From the NCBI GenBank assembly GCA_964023275.1, contig OZ029916.1, positions 26,860,953-26,924,952 on the forward strand: 64,000 bases of DNA, in the 5' to 3' direction. Positions 11,812-21,950 of this stretch are shown here, in pieces (position 1 is the stretch's first letter; each line of letters begins with the position of its first letter). The notes under the pieces were generated by a model that ran no database searches, had not been told where the DNA came from, and saw nothing but the letters and a program-made list of their open reading frames with translations. This DNA is from Norana najaformis. Its lineage: Eukaryota; Annelida; Clitellata; Crassiclitellata; Hormogastridae. The translations under genes were made by a program, and so were the position numbers.

Positions 11812-12665
11812 ATTCGTTATCGTAATCGTAATTCCGAGATTTCTACAGCGCTCAACGAAAGCCACGTCACGGGGACCAGCTTATTCACAGGCGCTTAGTC
11901 AAACCAAAATCGATAGGCAAAAGGATTCGGTTCCAGGTCAAGATCCAAAAGTCAGGCAGAGAGACAGCGTGGCAGCTACGGTTGGTGGTGTTTGGGATTG
12001 GAGCAGAAAGAGAGACAAGAGGAAGAATGGGTGTCAGGATAGGATCTGTGAAAGGGGAATGCTTTAAGTTTTGAGTGGAAGGCCGATGCGGAAATTGTAA
12101 GCGGTTGAGTATAGATGAGTTTATATGATGGGTCAGATCACTGTCGCAGTTCTGGGGAAGTTTATTTCAGAGTGGTGGGGCAGCTATGGCTACGAAGCCA
12201 TTACCAAATTTTAAGGATGAGGTAACAGGCAGGCAGAGAAGTGTTAGGGCAGAACAGAAGCGGGTTGAGCGAAGTGGTTGTACTGTAGATAACTCACGAA
12301 GATAGGAAGGTTGGGAGGACTGAAATGTGTTGTAAATAAATGATAGGACTAAGTTGTACTCGATTCGTTCAGTTATTTTAAGCCAGTGTAGTGATTTAAG
12401 AACAGGAGTGATGTGATGGTTTTTGGGGGTTTTGGTGACAGCACGAGCAAAAGGATTATGTATGGCTTGAAGGCGGCTTATTTGGGTGGAGCCTATTTTC
12501 AGGACTAGTGAATTGCAATAGTCTACTTTAGCATGTACTACGGATGTGGCGATGGTTGATGCAGTTTTAAAGTCAAGCGTAGGGGGGATTCTGCGAAGGT
12601 CACGGATATGCATGAAGCGATGAATTATAACATTACACTGGCCGTGAAAGATGACCTGCATTCAA
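11812..12665 (-). mobile_element. L2-like LINE 3' part, family 1, copy B
   Basis: Minus-strand reading gives an open 164-residue stretch with FMHIRDLRRIPPTLDFKTAS, KVDYCNSLVL, HHITPVLKSLHWLKITERIE and SSQPSYLRELSTVQP, the C-terminal part of a LINE reverse transcriptase. Downstream is the family 3' module ending GCGCTGTAGAAATCTCGG and a tail of ATTACG repeats near 11815-11835. It is less decayed than copy A and in opposite orientation about 340 bp away. Confidence 0.85.
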
Positions 12666-13985
12666 TGCAAACTAAAATCCTAAACTTCAACGCCAACTTC
12701 TGCCAACTAACTTTAAAAAAATAGAAACCAGTAACTACAATTGCTAGAAAGTCAAATAACAAGAAAATCGCGTAACAATTAGGCATACTGAGTCTGTATT
12801 CTCAGAGTAAAACGCCCCATCCAAGCAGTACCCAGAGTTTGTTTTACGCTAAGTTTAGCACTTACGTCACAGCCAATCACAATGTGCAGTTTGAATATGA
12901 CTCCGCCCATTTCAGAAACATACGCAGGAACACCGAAAATGCAAGCTTGTTGGAGGATCGAGTGCCAGTCCCAAGTCTGGGTAAAGGAGGAGGGCGACGC
13001 CAATCATCCTCGTTATGACACCAGGTCGTTAAACAGCAACTACAACAACACAGTGATGTGGGGACTGTAGGACCGCAGATCTCAGATCAGTCGAAGAAGT
13101 GGAATGGCCCGACTAGAGAGAGACATCAGCCGAGAACAGGTGCCTGATATCAGTGACTGGTTCTTCTTCATCTGAAGCCCACCAACCTGGATGATTAGAA
13201 GAGGTGTCATGTTATCTTTCAGTAATACACTCTGTAACTGGCTCCTAGGGTCTTATAATTCATCGCTTGCACAGGCGAGGATCTAGTTCTAATTAGCATC
13301 TACCGATTGGTCGTAGCGCTAGAAGTACCCCACCCAGCGCGTGCGTAGGGGTGAGGTCACGAAAACTAAATCGCACTCAATGGTGCACGTGAAAAGAGGT
13401 AGGGTGGGATCATCAAGACTCGAGCGCAGGGGGTGGGGTTACCAAAGGCTGATGGCGCTTGAAAAATTGAGTTGTTTTCGAGCAAGTGTCCCATTTAAAA
13501 TACTGAACCCGTGACTGAGATCTTTGTCTTTCAGACGGGAAATCCAATCCGTCCGTCTGGATGCGTCTCCCGTGCAGCCCCCCTCCCGCCATCTCCAACA
13601 GGAGCCGACCGGTCTAGTGCGGCCGCCTATTAATCGTCCAGAACAAATCATCGCAAATCATCACAGGCCATCATCAGAAATTGTTTTTGTCTTGAAGGAT
13701 TGTATCTCGACTCGACAACTTCTGTCTGATAGCAAGTGAACCGGAAGCCCGTCTTCAAAATACTTCAGTTATATCTCATGAACAACCTGGCCGTTGTGGT
13801 CACAAATGTGCTCCAGGAGAAAATACGTTCCAGAAAGTTGTTTGGCGAACTTGAGAGCTTCCGAATAATTGGATAATGACATTGATCAAGAGCCTTTCAT
13901 CGCGAGCTATATATACATTTCAAAGTACAATGCTATGCAATGCAATACAATACAATAACGCGTGATGGCACATAGCAACGGAGAA
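12666..13985. other. Intergenic stretch, no gene seen
   Basis: Mixed composition with a G-rich part at 13395-13440. Several short open frames overlap on both strands but none resembles a protein I know, and none has convincing splice sites. Confidence 0.4.
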
Positions 13986-13989
13986 GCAC

Positions 13990-14235
13990 AATCCTTGATC
14001 TGTTTATAATAATAATAATGATGATAATGATAAGACGAGTTTTATAGCGCTGTAGCCCGGCCGAGGTCGAAAGAAAGGGCGCTGTACATGAGTTCAAAAT
14101 TCAACTACGGCCAATTGATATTTTAAAATAACAGGTCCAGAAATGATGCAATCTTCTCATTGTATGGAAGACTGTTCCATGCAGAAAGAATATCGTAAAA
14201 TAGGTAATTTCGGGCAACCGTCGAATAGGGTTAAA
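13990..14235 (-). mobile_element. L2-like LINE 3' end
   Basis: The minus strand reads VARNYLFYDILSAWNSLPYN and then EKIASFLDLLF before a stop, the AWNSLP-containing end of a LINE reverse transcriptase, followed by CAGCGCTATAAAACTCG and a short ATT-rich microsatellite at 14005-14035, the usual L2-type 3' terminus. Confidence 0.7.
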
Positions 14236-14689
14236 CAGAAGACTAATGCACCACACAAACATAATATGTTATACATGAAGAACTGTAGCAGGGTACTTTA
14301 TTTAGCGGCACACTACAGTGATCAGCGGTTAGTGAGGTGGGAATGGATTCGCGACCGAATCTTATCTGCTGCGACACTTGGTTTCTCGTGCATGTACTAT
14401 TCGAAAGAAGTCCGTTCGTTTGCGGAGGCCTCAGAGGACAGTTGGAAGGCTTCTTATAATGTAAACAAGTGTGTCGCCTTACAGAACTTTGTAATAATGA
14501 ATAAGCTGCTCATCTTTGACCGGATAAATCAGGATCTCGTGTTGGTATCTGTCAGGGATGTTTATGACCGGGTTTTGTCTTACGGCGCGTAATCTTTCCA
14601 GCACCACCTGTACCATCCCATCATCACCGCTGGCAATGCGAGACTAGCTTGCCATTAATTTACTTGGTATTCAGGATCATACAATCGTT

Positions 14690-14965
14690 CTGCCTGTGTC
14701 TGTCTTCAGTGTCTGTCTCTTTCTTTCTTTCTGTGTCTCTAGCTTTATGCATCGGTCGCTATCTCTGTCTCTGGCTTTTTTATTTATCTACATGTTTCGT
14801 GTATTCGGCCAATACCCTCGCTGTCTGTGTGCCTGCCTGTATATCGGTTTTCGTAAGTCTGTGCGTTTGTCTGCATATTTGTCAGTGGGCGTGACCCCGT
14901 CTGTGTGTGTGTATGTCTGTATATGTGTCTGTCGGTATGTAAGTCTTCGCAAGTGTAGGCTTATG
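14690..14965. repeat. Degenerate CTGT/CTCT low-complexity tract
   Basis: Repeats of TCTGTCT, CTTTCTTTC and GTGTGTGTATGTCTG without fixed period. The cysteine- and serine-rich open frames across it are composition artefacts. Confidence 0.75.
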
Positions 14966-15097
14966 TGTTGTTGCTAATTATGGTCTAAATGCAAATGCAG
15001 GATGTCAGAAAGTTTTCTGGGTCGGCTTTCCAAACATCATTGCAAGGTATCGTTTTGCTTTTGAAGGCATTTACCAGTTTTCCACAAAAAATACCCC

Positions 15098-15132
15098 TCA
15101 AAAAGAAGAAGAAGAAGAAGAAGAAGAAGAAT
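15098..15132. repeat. (AAG)n microsatellite
   Basis: About eleven AAG triplets in a row. The stretch from here to 16340 is otherwise unremarkable intergenic DNA with no gene seen. Confidence 0.9.
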
Positions 15133-16335
15133 GAACGGCAGCTGAGTCGACTAAACGGCAGCTCACGAGTCAGACTGACTCAGCTGGTTCTATCGTCCGC
15201 AGTCATTATCATCTGGCCATGCACTGGAATTCTGTTTTCTGAATTCCTGTTTGTTGATCGAGACTTATACAGGAGACGAGAAACGCATACAACAATTAAA
15301 ACTGCGATAGTCGGTCACAGAACAGAGTGAAACAGAATTCACCGGTGTAGAAAAAATATATAAGATTCCAACCTAATTCAGCACTTATAAAAAGTGTACG
15401 TTTCTGTGGCATTTTAAAAAAATAGATTGTTATATAGTATCAGATTGGGATTCTGAATTTAAACAACTCATTTGGTAACAGCTATAATAATTCATCCTCT
15501 AAAGTCAAGCTTTCGAGTATTTTTCTTTGTGTGTTAAATGTACCAGTAACCAATCAGTAGGCTAAATACTTAAAGAGGAAGGGTAAACTATAACCAGTGC
15601 ATAAGAGTAAGGACCACTTGTCTTACCATAGTATCTGCTTGTCTCTAGTGGAGCAAATGGAGGATCCTGTATACATTGCCACACTATTAAAGTAATGTCT
15701 AGTAATAGCAAGCTCTACTAATGGGGTTCATTCACAATCTTCATTATTGTCTGGTAATAAACATACAGACTGTAAGCTACAGAAGTCTTATAATATGGTC
15801 AGAGAAATTATTACAACTTAAGACACTGTAGTACATAATAATTATTATTAACAGTGTTATTAAAAACTGTAAAGCACAGATGACGGTTGCAGCCACAATA
15901 ATGTGTGCATCACTCTTACGATACTTGTAAGAGTGCACCTGGCTTTCAGAGGAAGTTTCTTCCTGATTCTTTGAGGAATTTCTCATTGCTTCATTTCTAA
16001 AAAGTTTAGCTTAGAAGTTTGGCCATTCAGCAGTGGTTGCATGGCGGGCATTCCTTAACTCCAGTGGCGCTGATATTGCAGTGCAGCATCACAGATTACA
16101 TTTCTCAAGTTTCTCAGTCATATTTTGCAATCTCATCGTTTCTGTCTCTTTTTGGATGTTATAGTTTTGGCAGGCTTAATACTTACGCTTTGTTATCTAT
16201 GTCTGCGCATTGCAACTGGACATTACTATAATAGCTCCTTACTATTGTTAATTGTTTGTGTGTTTGTTAATCCCTCCATGCATGACATTACTGCCATGAC
16301 ATCCATACCTGTCATGGCATACATATATACATGAC

Positions 16336-16453
16336 ATACTGCAAATGTATGTATGCATGTATGTATGTGTTTATGTATGTATGTATGTAAGTATGTGTGT
16401 ATGTATGTATGTATGTAGGTATGTATGTAGGTATGTATGTAGGTATGTATGTC
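16336..16453. repeat. (GTAT)n microsatellite
   Basis: Over 100 bp of GTAT/GTAG/GTGT tetramers, interrupted. The tyrosine/cysteine/valine-rich frame over it is an artefact. Confidence 0.9.
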
Positions 16454-16799
16454 ATGCGGATATTTCTAAGATCTCAGAAGTTCCCGTATCTATAATACTG
16501 TGCCATGTTACACTTAAGTTTCTGCAGTCACTGAATTTAAGCAACGTGCTGTCCTATCAGTAACTTGGTGGGTGACCATCTAGAAATGCTGGGCATTGTG
16601 AGACATAGGCTGTGTACAATTAACACAGCGGCTGATTGGTTGAGTGCTCGCCTTCTAACGCAGTTTATGCAGATTTAGCCTCAGCTGAGAAAGTATATGG
16701 GGCCATGAGCCTTCAACTGATGTCTTTTTATCTAATGACGCTATATAATTATAAGAAATAACAGTATCAGTAATGATATTGATAAAATAATAATAGCAG

Positions 16800-17280
16800 T
16801 TATGTATCGTTAGTGTTAGTGTATGTGTGTATGTTTGTGTGCGTGCGTGTGTGTGTGTGTGCTTATGGGCGGTTGCGTGTGTGTTCTAAGCGAGCAATGG
16901 TATGTAATTTCATAGTGATGTCGGGCGATGATGATAATGATGATGAGCCTGTGTTCCGTGGCATCAGTGTTAGCAGCAGCAGCAGCCCAACAGTCAGTCG
17001 CAGCTGTTCTTTGACACACCAGAATAGTTGGATATTGGCACCACTTGCTATATCCAAGCCTATCCGACGCACGGACGCACGGACGGACGAACAGCCTTCG
17101 CAGCCGAATTCCTCCTCCTCCTCCCATCCTCCAATGCCAACATCCCGACAGGTTCACAGCAACTGATACGGATGAGGAGTAAGAGTAGGAGTAGGAGGAA
17201 GCCGTCAGCACCAGAGCCTCGGACGGACGGACGGACGGACGGACGGACGAACGAACGGACGGACGGACGGACGGACAACC
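16800..17280. repeat. Microsatellite cluster: (GT)n, (AGC)n, (GGAC)n
   Basis: A GT run at 16810-16862, AGC triplets near 16973-16987, a GGAC/GCAC run at 17066-17090, TCC triplets near 17110-17130 and a GGAC/GAAC run at 17218-17275. A second GGAC run occurs at 41068-41098. Confidence 0.85.
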
Positions 17281-17399
17281 GCCGGTCATAATAAGTCAAG
17301 CTGCGTATTAAAGGGACATGATTTACGATCTCTCTCCTGGTTAGGATAACCATGTCACTAACTCCCGAGTCAATCCAGTGTGTTACCGATGCTGTTTTG

Positions 17400-17645
17400 C
17401 CTGCTTTTCTTTCTTTCTGTCTGTCTGTCTATCTGTCTCGCACACACTGTCTATGTCTCTTTCTGTCGATTCTGTCTATCTCCATTTGGCTGTGTCTTCT
17501 CTTTCTTGTCTTTCTGTTTGCGTGTCTGTTTCTCTGTTTCTTTGTGTGTCCCTGTGTCTCTCTTGCTGCGCGTGTACGTGGCTCCGTGTGTCTCTCTTTC
17601 TATCTCTCTGTCTCTCAATCTGTCTCCTTAGATTTCTTTCTGCGT
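17400..17645. repeat. Pyrimidine-rich CTGT/CTTT tract
   Basis: About 245 bp rich in TTTCTGTCTGTCTG-like runs, open in several frames on both strands only because it lacks A-containing stops. Confidence 0.75.
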
Positions 17646-18009
17646 CTCCGCACAACATGTTTTGGCGTTTGCTGAGTCGGTCTCCATCGGTCTACAGGAC
17701 TCTGTCTGCATTCTTACATGTATGTCTACCTCTTCGTCACTAATCTGTCTTTCCGTATGGTTCGTCTCATCCGTGTACTTCTCACCAACAACCTGTGATT
17801 TACAGCCAGTTTTCCGAGCCACTTCTCTCTTCTGAGATGCGGCCCTGTATTCCTGCCTCCTTAGCCTGGTAAGTAATCTTCCACCACCACCACCTCCTCC
17901 TCTGCCTCCTCCTCCTCCCTCTAACTTTGATGCTTTATGAAGTCTGTAGCAGCAGCCACGCCGCTCCTCTCTGTCAGCACCTCCGTTTCAATCCTCCGTG
18001 ACATTTAGT

Positions 18010-18030
18010 ATGGCAGAGCCTCGGCGGCTG
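18010..18030 (+). other. Candidate first coding exon (MAEPRRL), phase 0 donor
   Basis: TTTAGTATGG is a good initiation context (A at -3, G at +4). Seven codons, MAEPRRL, end at CTG with the donor GTGAGC. The phase (0) matches the acceptor of the exon at 43715. Very short and unsupported by homology. Confidence 0.25.
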
Positions 18031-18655
18031 GTGAGCACGCCTCTGCGCCCAGTGGCGGCAGCAACAGCCGAATGGCGGAGGTGGTTGTTACATCAGCCTA
18101 GGCATTGTAGTGTACTCCGGCGAGAGAAAGCCAGCCAGAGAGACAGAGACAGACAGAGACAGATAGAGAGAGTGACAGAAAGAGAGCAGGAGGTGTAGGA
18201 TTACGTGAGCGCCGGCCTTAAATAACAAGTAAGTTCATCACTGTATAGTGGTTGCCCGTTTGGGAGATGTTATCATCGGCGTCTGCGGCAAGTGTCATTG
18301 GTATATTTACTAGCCTGCGCCTCCTCTAGGCCCTCACATACTCTAGACAACATGGGCTCACGAGGCACTGGCGTCTGCAGCAGCAGCAGCATCAGCAGCC
18401 GGCGTTGTTTGTCTACCGTTTGCTCATCTCGACACAACTATTGCGCATAGGTTGGTCGTCGCAGCGGCCGTAGTCATCGTCGTCGTCGTCATCGTCGTCG
18501 TATTCGGTTCCTGCGTGTTTTGTCGCCGTTCTTCTTCCTGCTCCTTCTCCCACCCCTCTTCCACTCGTGCTCTTCTTCTTCTTCGTCGGAGACTCTTCCG
18601 TCTTTCAGTTTCATGTGACCGAGTCTTGCATGAGAGACATTCGTCATCGCCGTCA

Positions 18656-18691
18656 ATGTCCAGTGGAGGAGAGCTATCGTCCGATCTGATT
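18656..18691 (+). other. Candidate first coding exon (MSSGGELSSDLI), phase 0 donor
   Basis: ATG followed by twelve codons ending in ATT and a strong donor, GTAAGTAT. The phase matches the exon at 43715. The initiation context is weak (T at -3) and short upstream ATGs exist, so it competes with the candidates at 18010 and 35317. Confidence 0.3.
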
Positions 18692-19229
18692 GTAAGTATC
18701 CAGACAGATCTCTTCTTATTATCATTATTATTTAATTCTGTCGAACGAATCGGAGATTTTTTCTACTGTAATAGATGGAAAATTTCCAATTGGCCAATCA
18801 AATGCTTCTTAGATTGCATTTTATTAGGCCGCGAAGAGGAGGAAGGATTTGCCACCCGCCCTGACATGCCGATGTTAAGAAAATGATGTTGCTGAAACTT
18901 CTTACCCATAACTGCCTTTCTCGGTGTTAACTCAAGGTACTGCTAGTCTTCTTTATCAAAGTTCCGTTGGATTCCAGTCGATCCACCCGTCTGTTGTGTT
19001 GTGAATTTTATCCAATCGGATGATTTCTTTCAAGTTTCAGTTCTGTGCACCAGTCGAGTGATACCTTTCTGTTGACTGTGATACGCCATTGGATTCTCTA
19101 ATTTGTAATTATAATTTATAATTCTATAATATGTGTTGATCTTGAATTATGATACAGCAGAATGACTGCTTGTACGCTTCATGTTGTTTGCTTTTGATCC
19201 TGGCTTTTCGTAGATTCTGATCAGAGGTG

Positions 19230-20000
19230 CATTTAATCACCTTATCCTACCTAAACTCACCGTGTATTCGCTCTTACCTCACCTTTCGTTATTATACTTC
19301 ACTTTATCGTAATTAATTCGTCTTTCCTTTACCTTACCTTATTTATACTTAACTCGCCTCTTCTTCACTGTAGCTCACCTTACTCAACCATATCTCTCCC
19401 TTTCATTACGTATCTCGCTCTCTCCCTTATCAACTCAGCACTTTATTCCAGTTCTGTGGAATGAATTGAGTTTGTCATCTTGAATACAAGGACCACCTTG
19501 AGAGGACATGATATTTGGAAATTCCTCCTACTCTTCTTCTTCCGTCTCTCCTCCTTTCTCTCCTCCTATTTCTCTTCTTCCGCCTCCTTCTTTTCCCTCG
19601 TCCTCGTCTCCTCTTGCTGCAGTGCCTGATCGTCTCCCATTGGATACCTGAATCGCCATAACCATTTACGTTTGGACTTGTAATTGACATAAGCTGGATT
19701 GCCTTTCAAGCTGTTGCCTCTCGCAGAGTCACCAGGAGTAAACATACTTCTGTTGTCTTAGACTGTAAATCTCGTAATTATATCCTACAGAGGCTGCCTG
19801 CAGAGACCAATGGGCATCGGAGCTCAGAGCTTAGTTCAGTGCTTCGGAGAGGTTCTTAGAAAGGCACGGTTGGGGGGGGGCGTACATGCAAGTCATGTAC
19901 TGCATTAGATTGGATAAGATTATATCAGATTAGCTTTGATTAGATTAGATTACGTGAAATCAGTTCAGTTTAGATTCAGATTAGATAGGTTAGGACTGGC
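19230..20000. repeat. Degenerate CCTTA, polypyrimidine and AGATT tracts
   Basis: 19240-19440 is built of ACCTTA/ACTCACC-like pentamers, 19515-19620 is a pyrimidine tract with CTTCTTCC runs, and 19905-19995 repeats AGATT/GATTAGATT. No gene seen here. Confidence 0.6.
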
Positions 20001-20308
20001 TGAGAGATTCTGAGACCATCGGAAAGTTTATAGAAGATAGTAACATTACTTTAAGTCTATTTTTGTAGCGTCATTGTGAGCCGTGGTTTATAACACGACT
20101 CATGTAAGTGCCCACCCACATCCAGGTACACAAACACTTACGTTCACGTACACACACATGAACCATACTGTTTAGTGGACTTTACCAGGTTCACCTGGGA
20201 CAGGTGGTTGCTCGCAAGGTGGCTTCAGTTTCCTCAACTCCACCTGCCTCCACTGCACCACATTCAGCGCCACTTAGTAGCTCTTAAAAGACGCTATCTA
20301 ATCGCTTC

Positions 20309-20395
20309 AGACAGATACATACATACATACATACATACATACATACATACATGCATACATACATGCGTACATACATAAATACATGAATGCATATG
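20309..20395. repeat. (CATA)n microsatellite
   Basis: About 20 CATA tetramers with a few substitutions. Confidence 0.9.
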
Positions 20396-20799
20396 ACGAT
20401 TTTTATAATGAGGCTGCAGTGTAGCCTACGTAGAGTTAAGAGTTGGCCACAGCGGATGGAAAATGGCATCGGATAAACTGGAACTATTTCCATTGGATCC
20501 AATTTCAACATAAAATTAATGAATTTGCCCTATAAATCTATGCCTCCGAACCGATTCTGCGCCGCGCCTGTATAGACGGACGTATATGTGTATATACGTC
20601 TGAGGCAGACATTGTATAGCGACGGACACAAAGATAACAAGTGGTTTACGGTATTTCGCTAGTGCTGTGGTATCAGTGCTACAAGAACTAAAATAAACTC
20701 ATTCTGCGATCGCAACCATGACTAACACACGCACCGCAACATGAAACATCTGGGCAATTCTGCATGCATTTAACAATTTAACCTTTTCTGTATATAACA

Positions 20800-20802
20800 A
20801 TT

Positions 20803-20846
<44 letters not shown>

Positions 20847-20905
20847 TAATAATAGAATATTAATAATAATAATAATAGAATAATAATAATAGTAATAATA
20901 AATTT
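20800..20905. repeat. (AAT)n microsatellite
   Basis: About 20 uninterrupted AAT triplets followed by broken copies. In this window such runs often mark the 3' tail of an L2-like LINE, but no coding remnant was found next to this one. Confidence 0.9.
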
Positions 20906-21164
20906 AATAAGATATATCATTCCAGAGCAATGTTCCATAAACAACATTAACATCGTCACAGGCTTAATCATCATCACCATATTTGTTATTATCATCGTCA
21001 ACATTATTATCATGGCAATAATTATGAATGTGCTGTTGGTTTGCAAAGCTGCTTACAGTGTGATAGGTATTGGTAGACTTTTAACAACAATTAACTCCAA
21101 GTAGACCGACCTGAAGGGACCAACAGAGAATGGAATAGAACCCTTACACCCCCTATCGTTTTAC

Positions 21165-21448
21165 GACTATATTTGATGATGACTTTTTAACGAATGACAA
21201 AAATGCTGCATATGCCAAGAGCCTCTGTGCTTGAGGATACTCGGTTCGCAACCCAATCGTGTCTTATTTCAGAGATTTGAATGTCGGGCTAGCACGGACT
21301 GTAGATGGGGGACCTTAAATGACGTGGCGCCCATTCAAAAATGGGCAGCGTTGGTGAAGGATCTTACCCGATAAAAACATTGAAAAAATGAGCAGGGTCG
21401 ACGCCATACGGTCGCTATAGAAAACCGTTATATATTTACATTTAGGCT
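21165..21448 (+). repeat. tRNA-like SINE copy
   Basis: Plus-strand copy with B-box-like CGGTTCGCAACCC (21241-21253), then GGCTAGCACGGACTG, GGGGACCTTAAATGACG, GGGCAGCGTTGGTGAAGGAT, GAGCAGGGTCGACGCC and TATAGAAAACCG, ending in ATTTAC-like sequence. Module order equals the copies at 9905-10185 and 31775-32035. The A-box half is poorly kept. Confidence 0.6.
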
Positions 21449-21950
21449 AAAATACCTTTCTACCTTACCTTTTCTTAACTTTTTTTCTTAGCCATAACTT
21501 ACGTTATTTGATTTTCCCTTGCCTTAGCTTGCCCTGTCTTGCCCTACGTTACTTAACCTTTTCCTCAAATTGCCTTAGCTCAGCCCCCGCAGATTACTGA
21601 AGTGGGGCCTATTGGCCTGTTCGTACTTTGTCGAGCTCTGAGCGGGCCACCTCTTTTTCAGATTCTGACCAGGGCCCCGTCAGTTGCGGAAAATGCGGCT
21701 CATAGCTACGCTACCTGACCTACACTTTCTGAATCTTGTCTTGGTCTGATAAGAGGAGAAGAACAGTCGCTTAAGCTAACACTGACAGGCAGCCATTGGT
21801 ACGAAGTGCTAGCGATTCAATTTTTCACAGCCCCGGACTAAAAGGACGGGTGTCGAGTCCTTTCTCCAGGGCTGTAGGCTCGGTCTTGGCGTCTCGATCT
21901 CGAGACGGACCTACGATCTCGTCTCGGTCTCGTCTCGGACTGCAGACTGG

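Larger units (their letters stand above)
17870..18700 (+). promoter_or_regulatory. CpG-rich segment, candidate promoter and 5' end of the 43.7-50.1 kb gene
   Basis: This part is richer in CG dinucleotides than its surroundings (GTCGTCGCAGCGGCC and a GTC repeat at 18478-18505) and holds two ATG-plus-donor candidates in the same phase (18010 and 18656). No TATA box is obvious. Assignment to the downstream gene is inference; it could belong to an unseen non-coding transcript. Confidence 0.3.

Noticed and set aside
14143-14592. 149-codon plus-strand open frame as a gene
   Set aside because: Its start overlaps a minus-strand LINE end (AWNSLP), and the rest resembles no protein I know and has no splice context.
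16816-17353. Serine/arginine-rich frames on both strands at 17 kb
   Set aside because: Produced by GGAC, AGC and TCC microsatellites.
19240-21580. Telomere-like repeats in the CCTTA/TTACC-rich parts (19240-19440, 21450-21580)
   Set aside because: The pentamers are irregular and do not form TTAGGG or TTAGG arrays.
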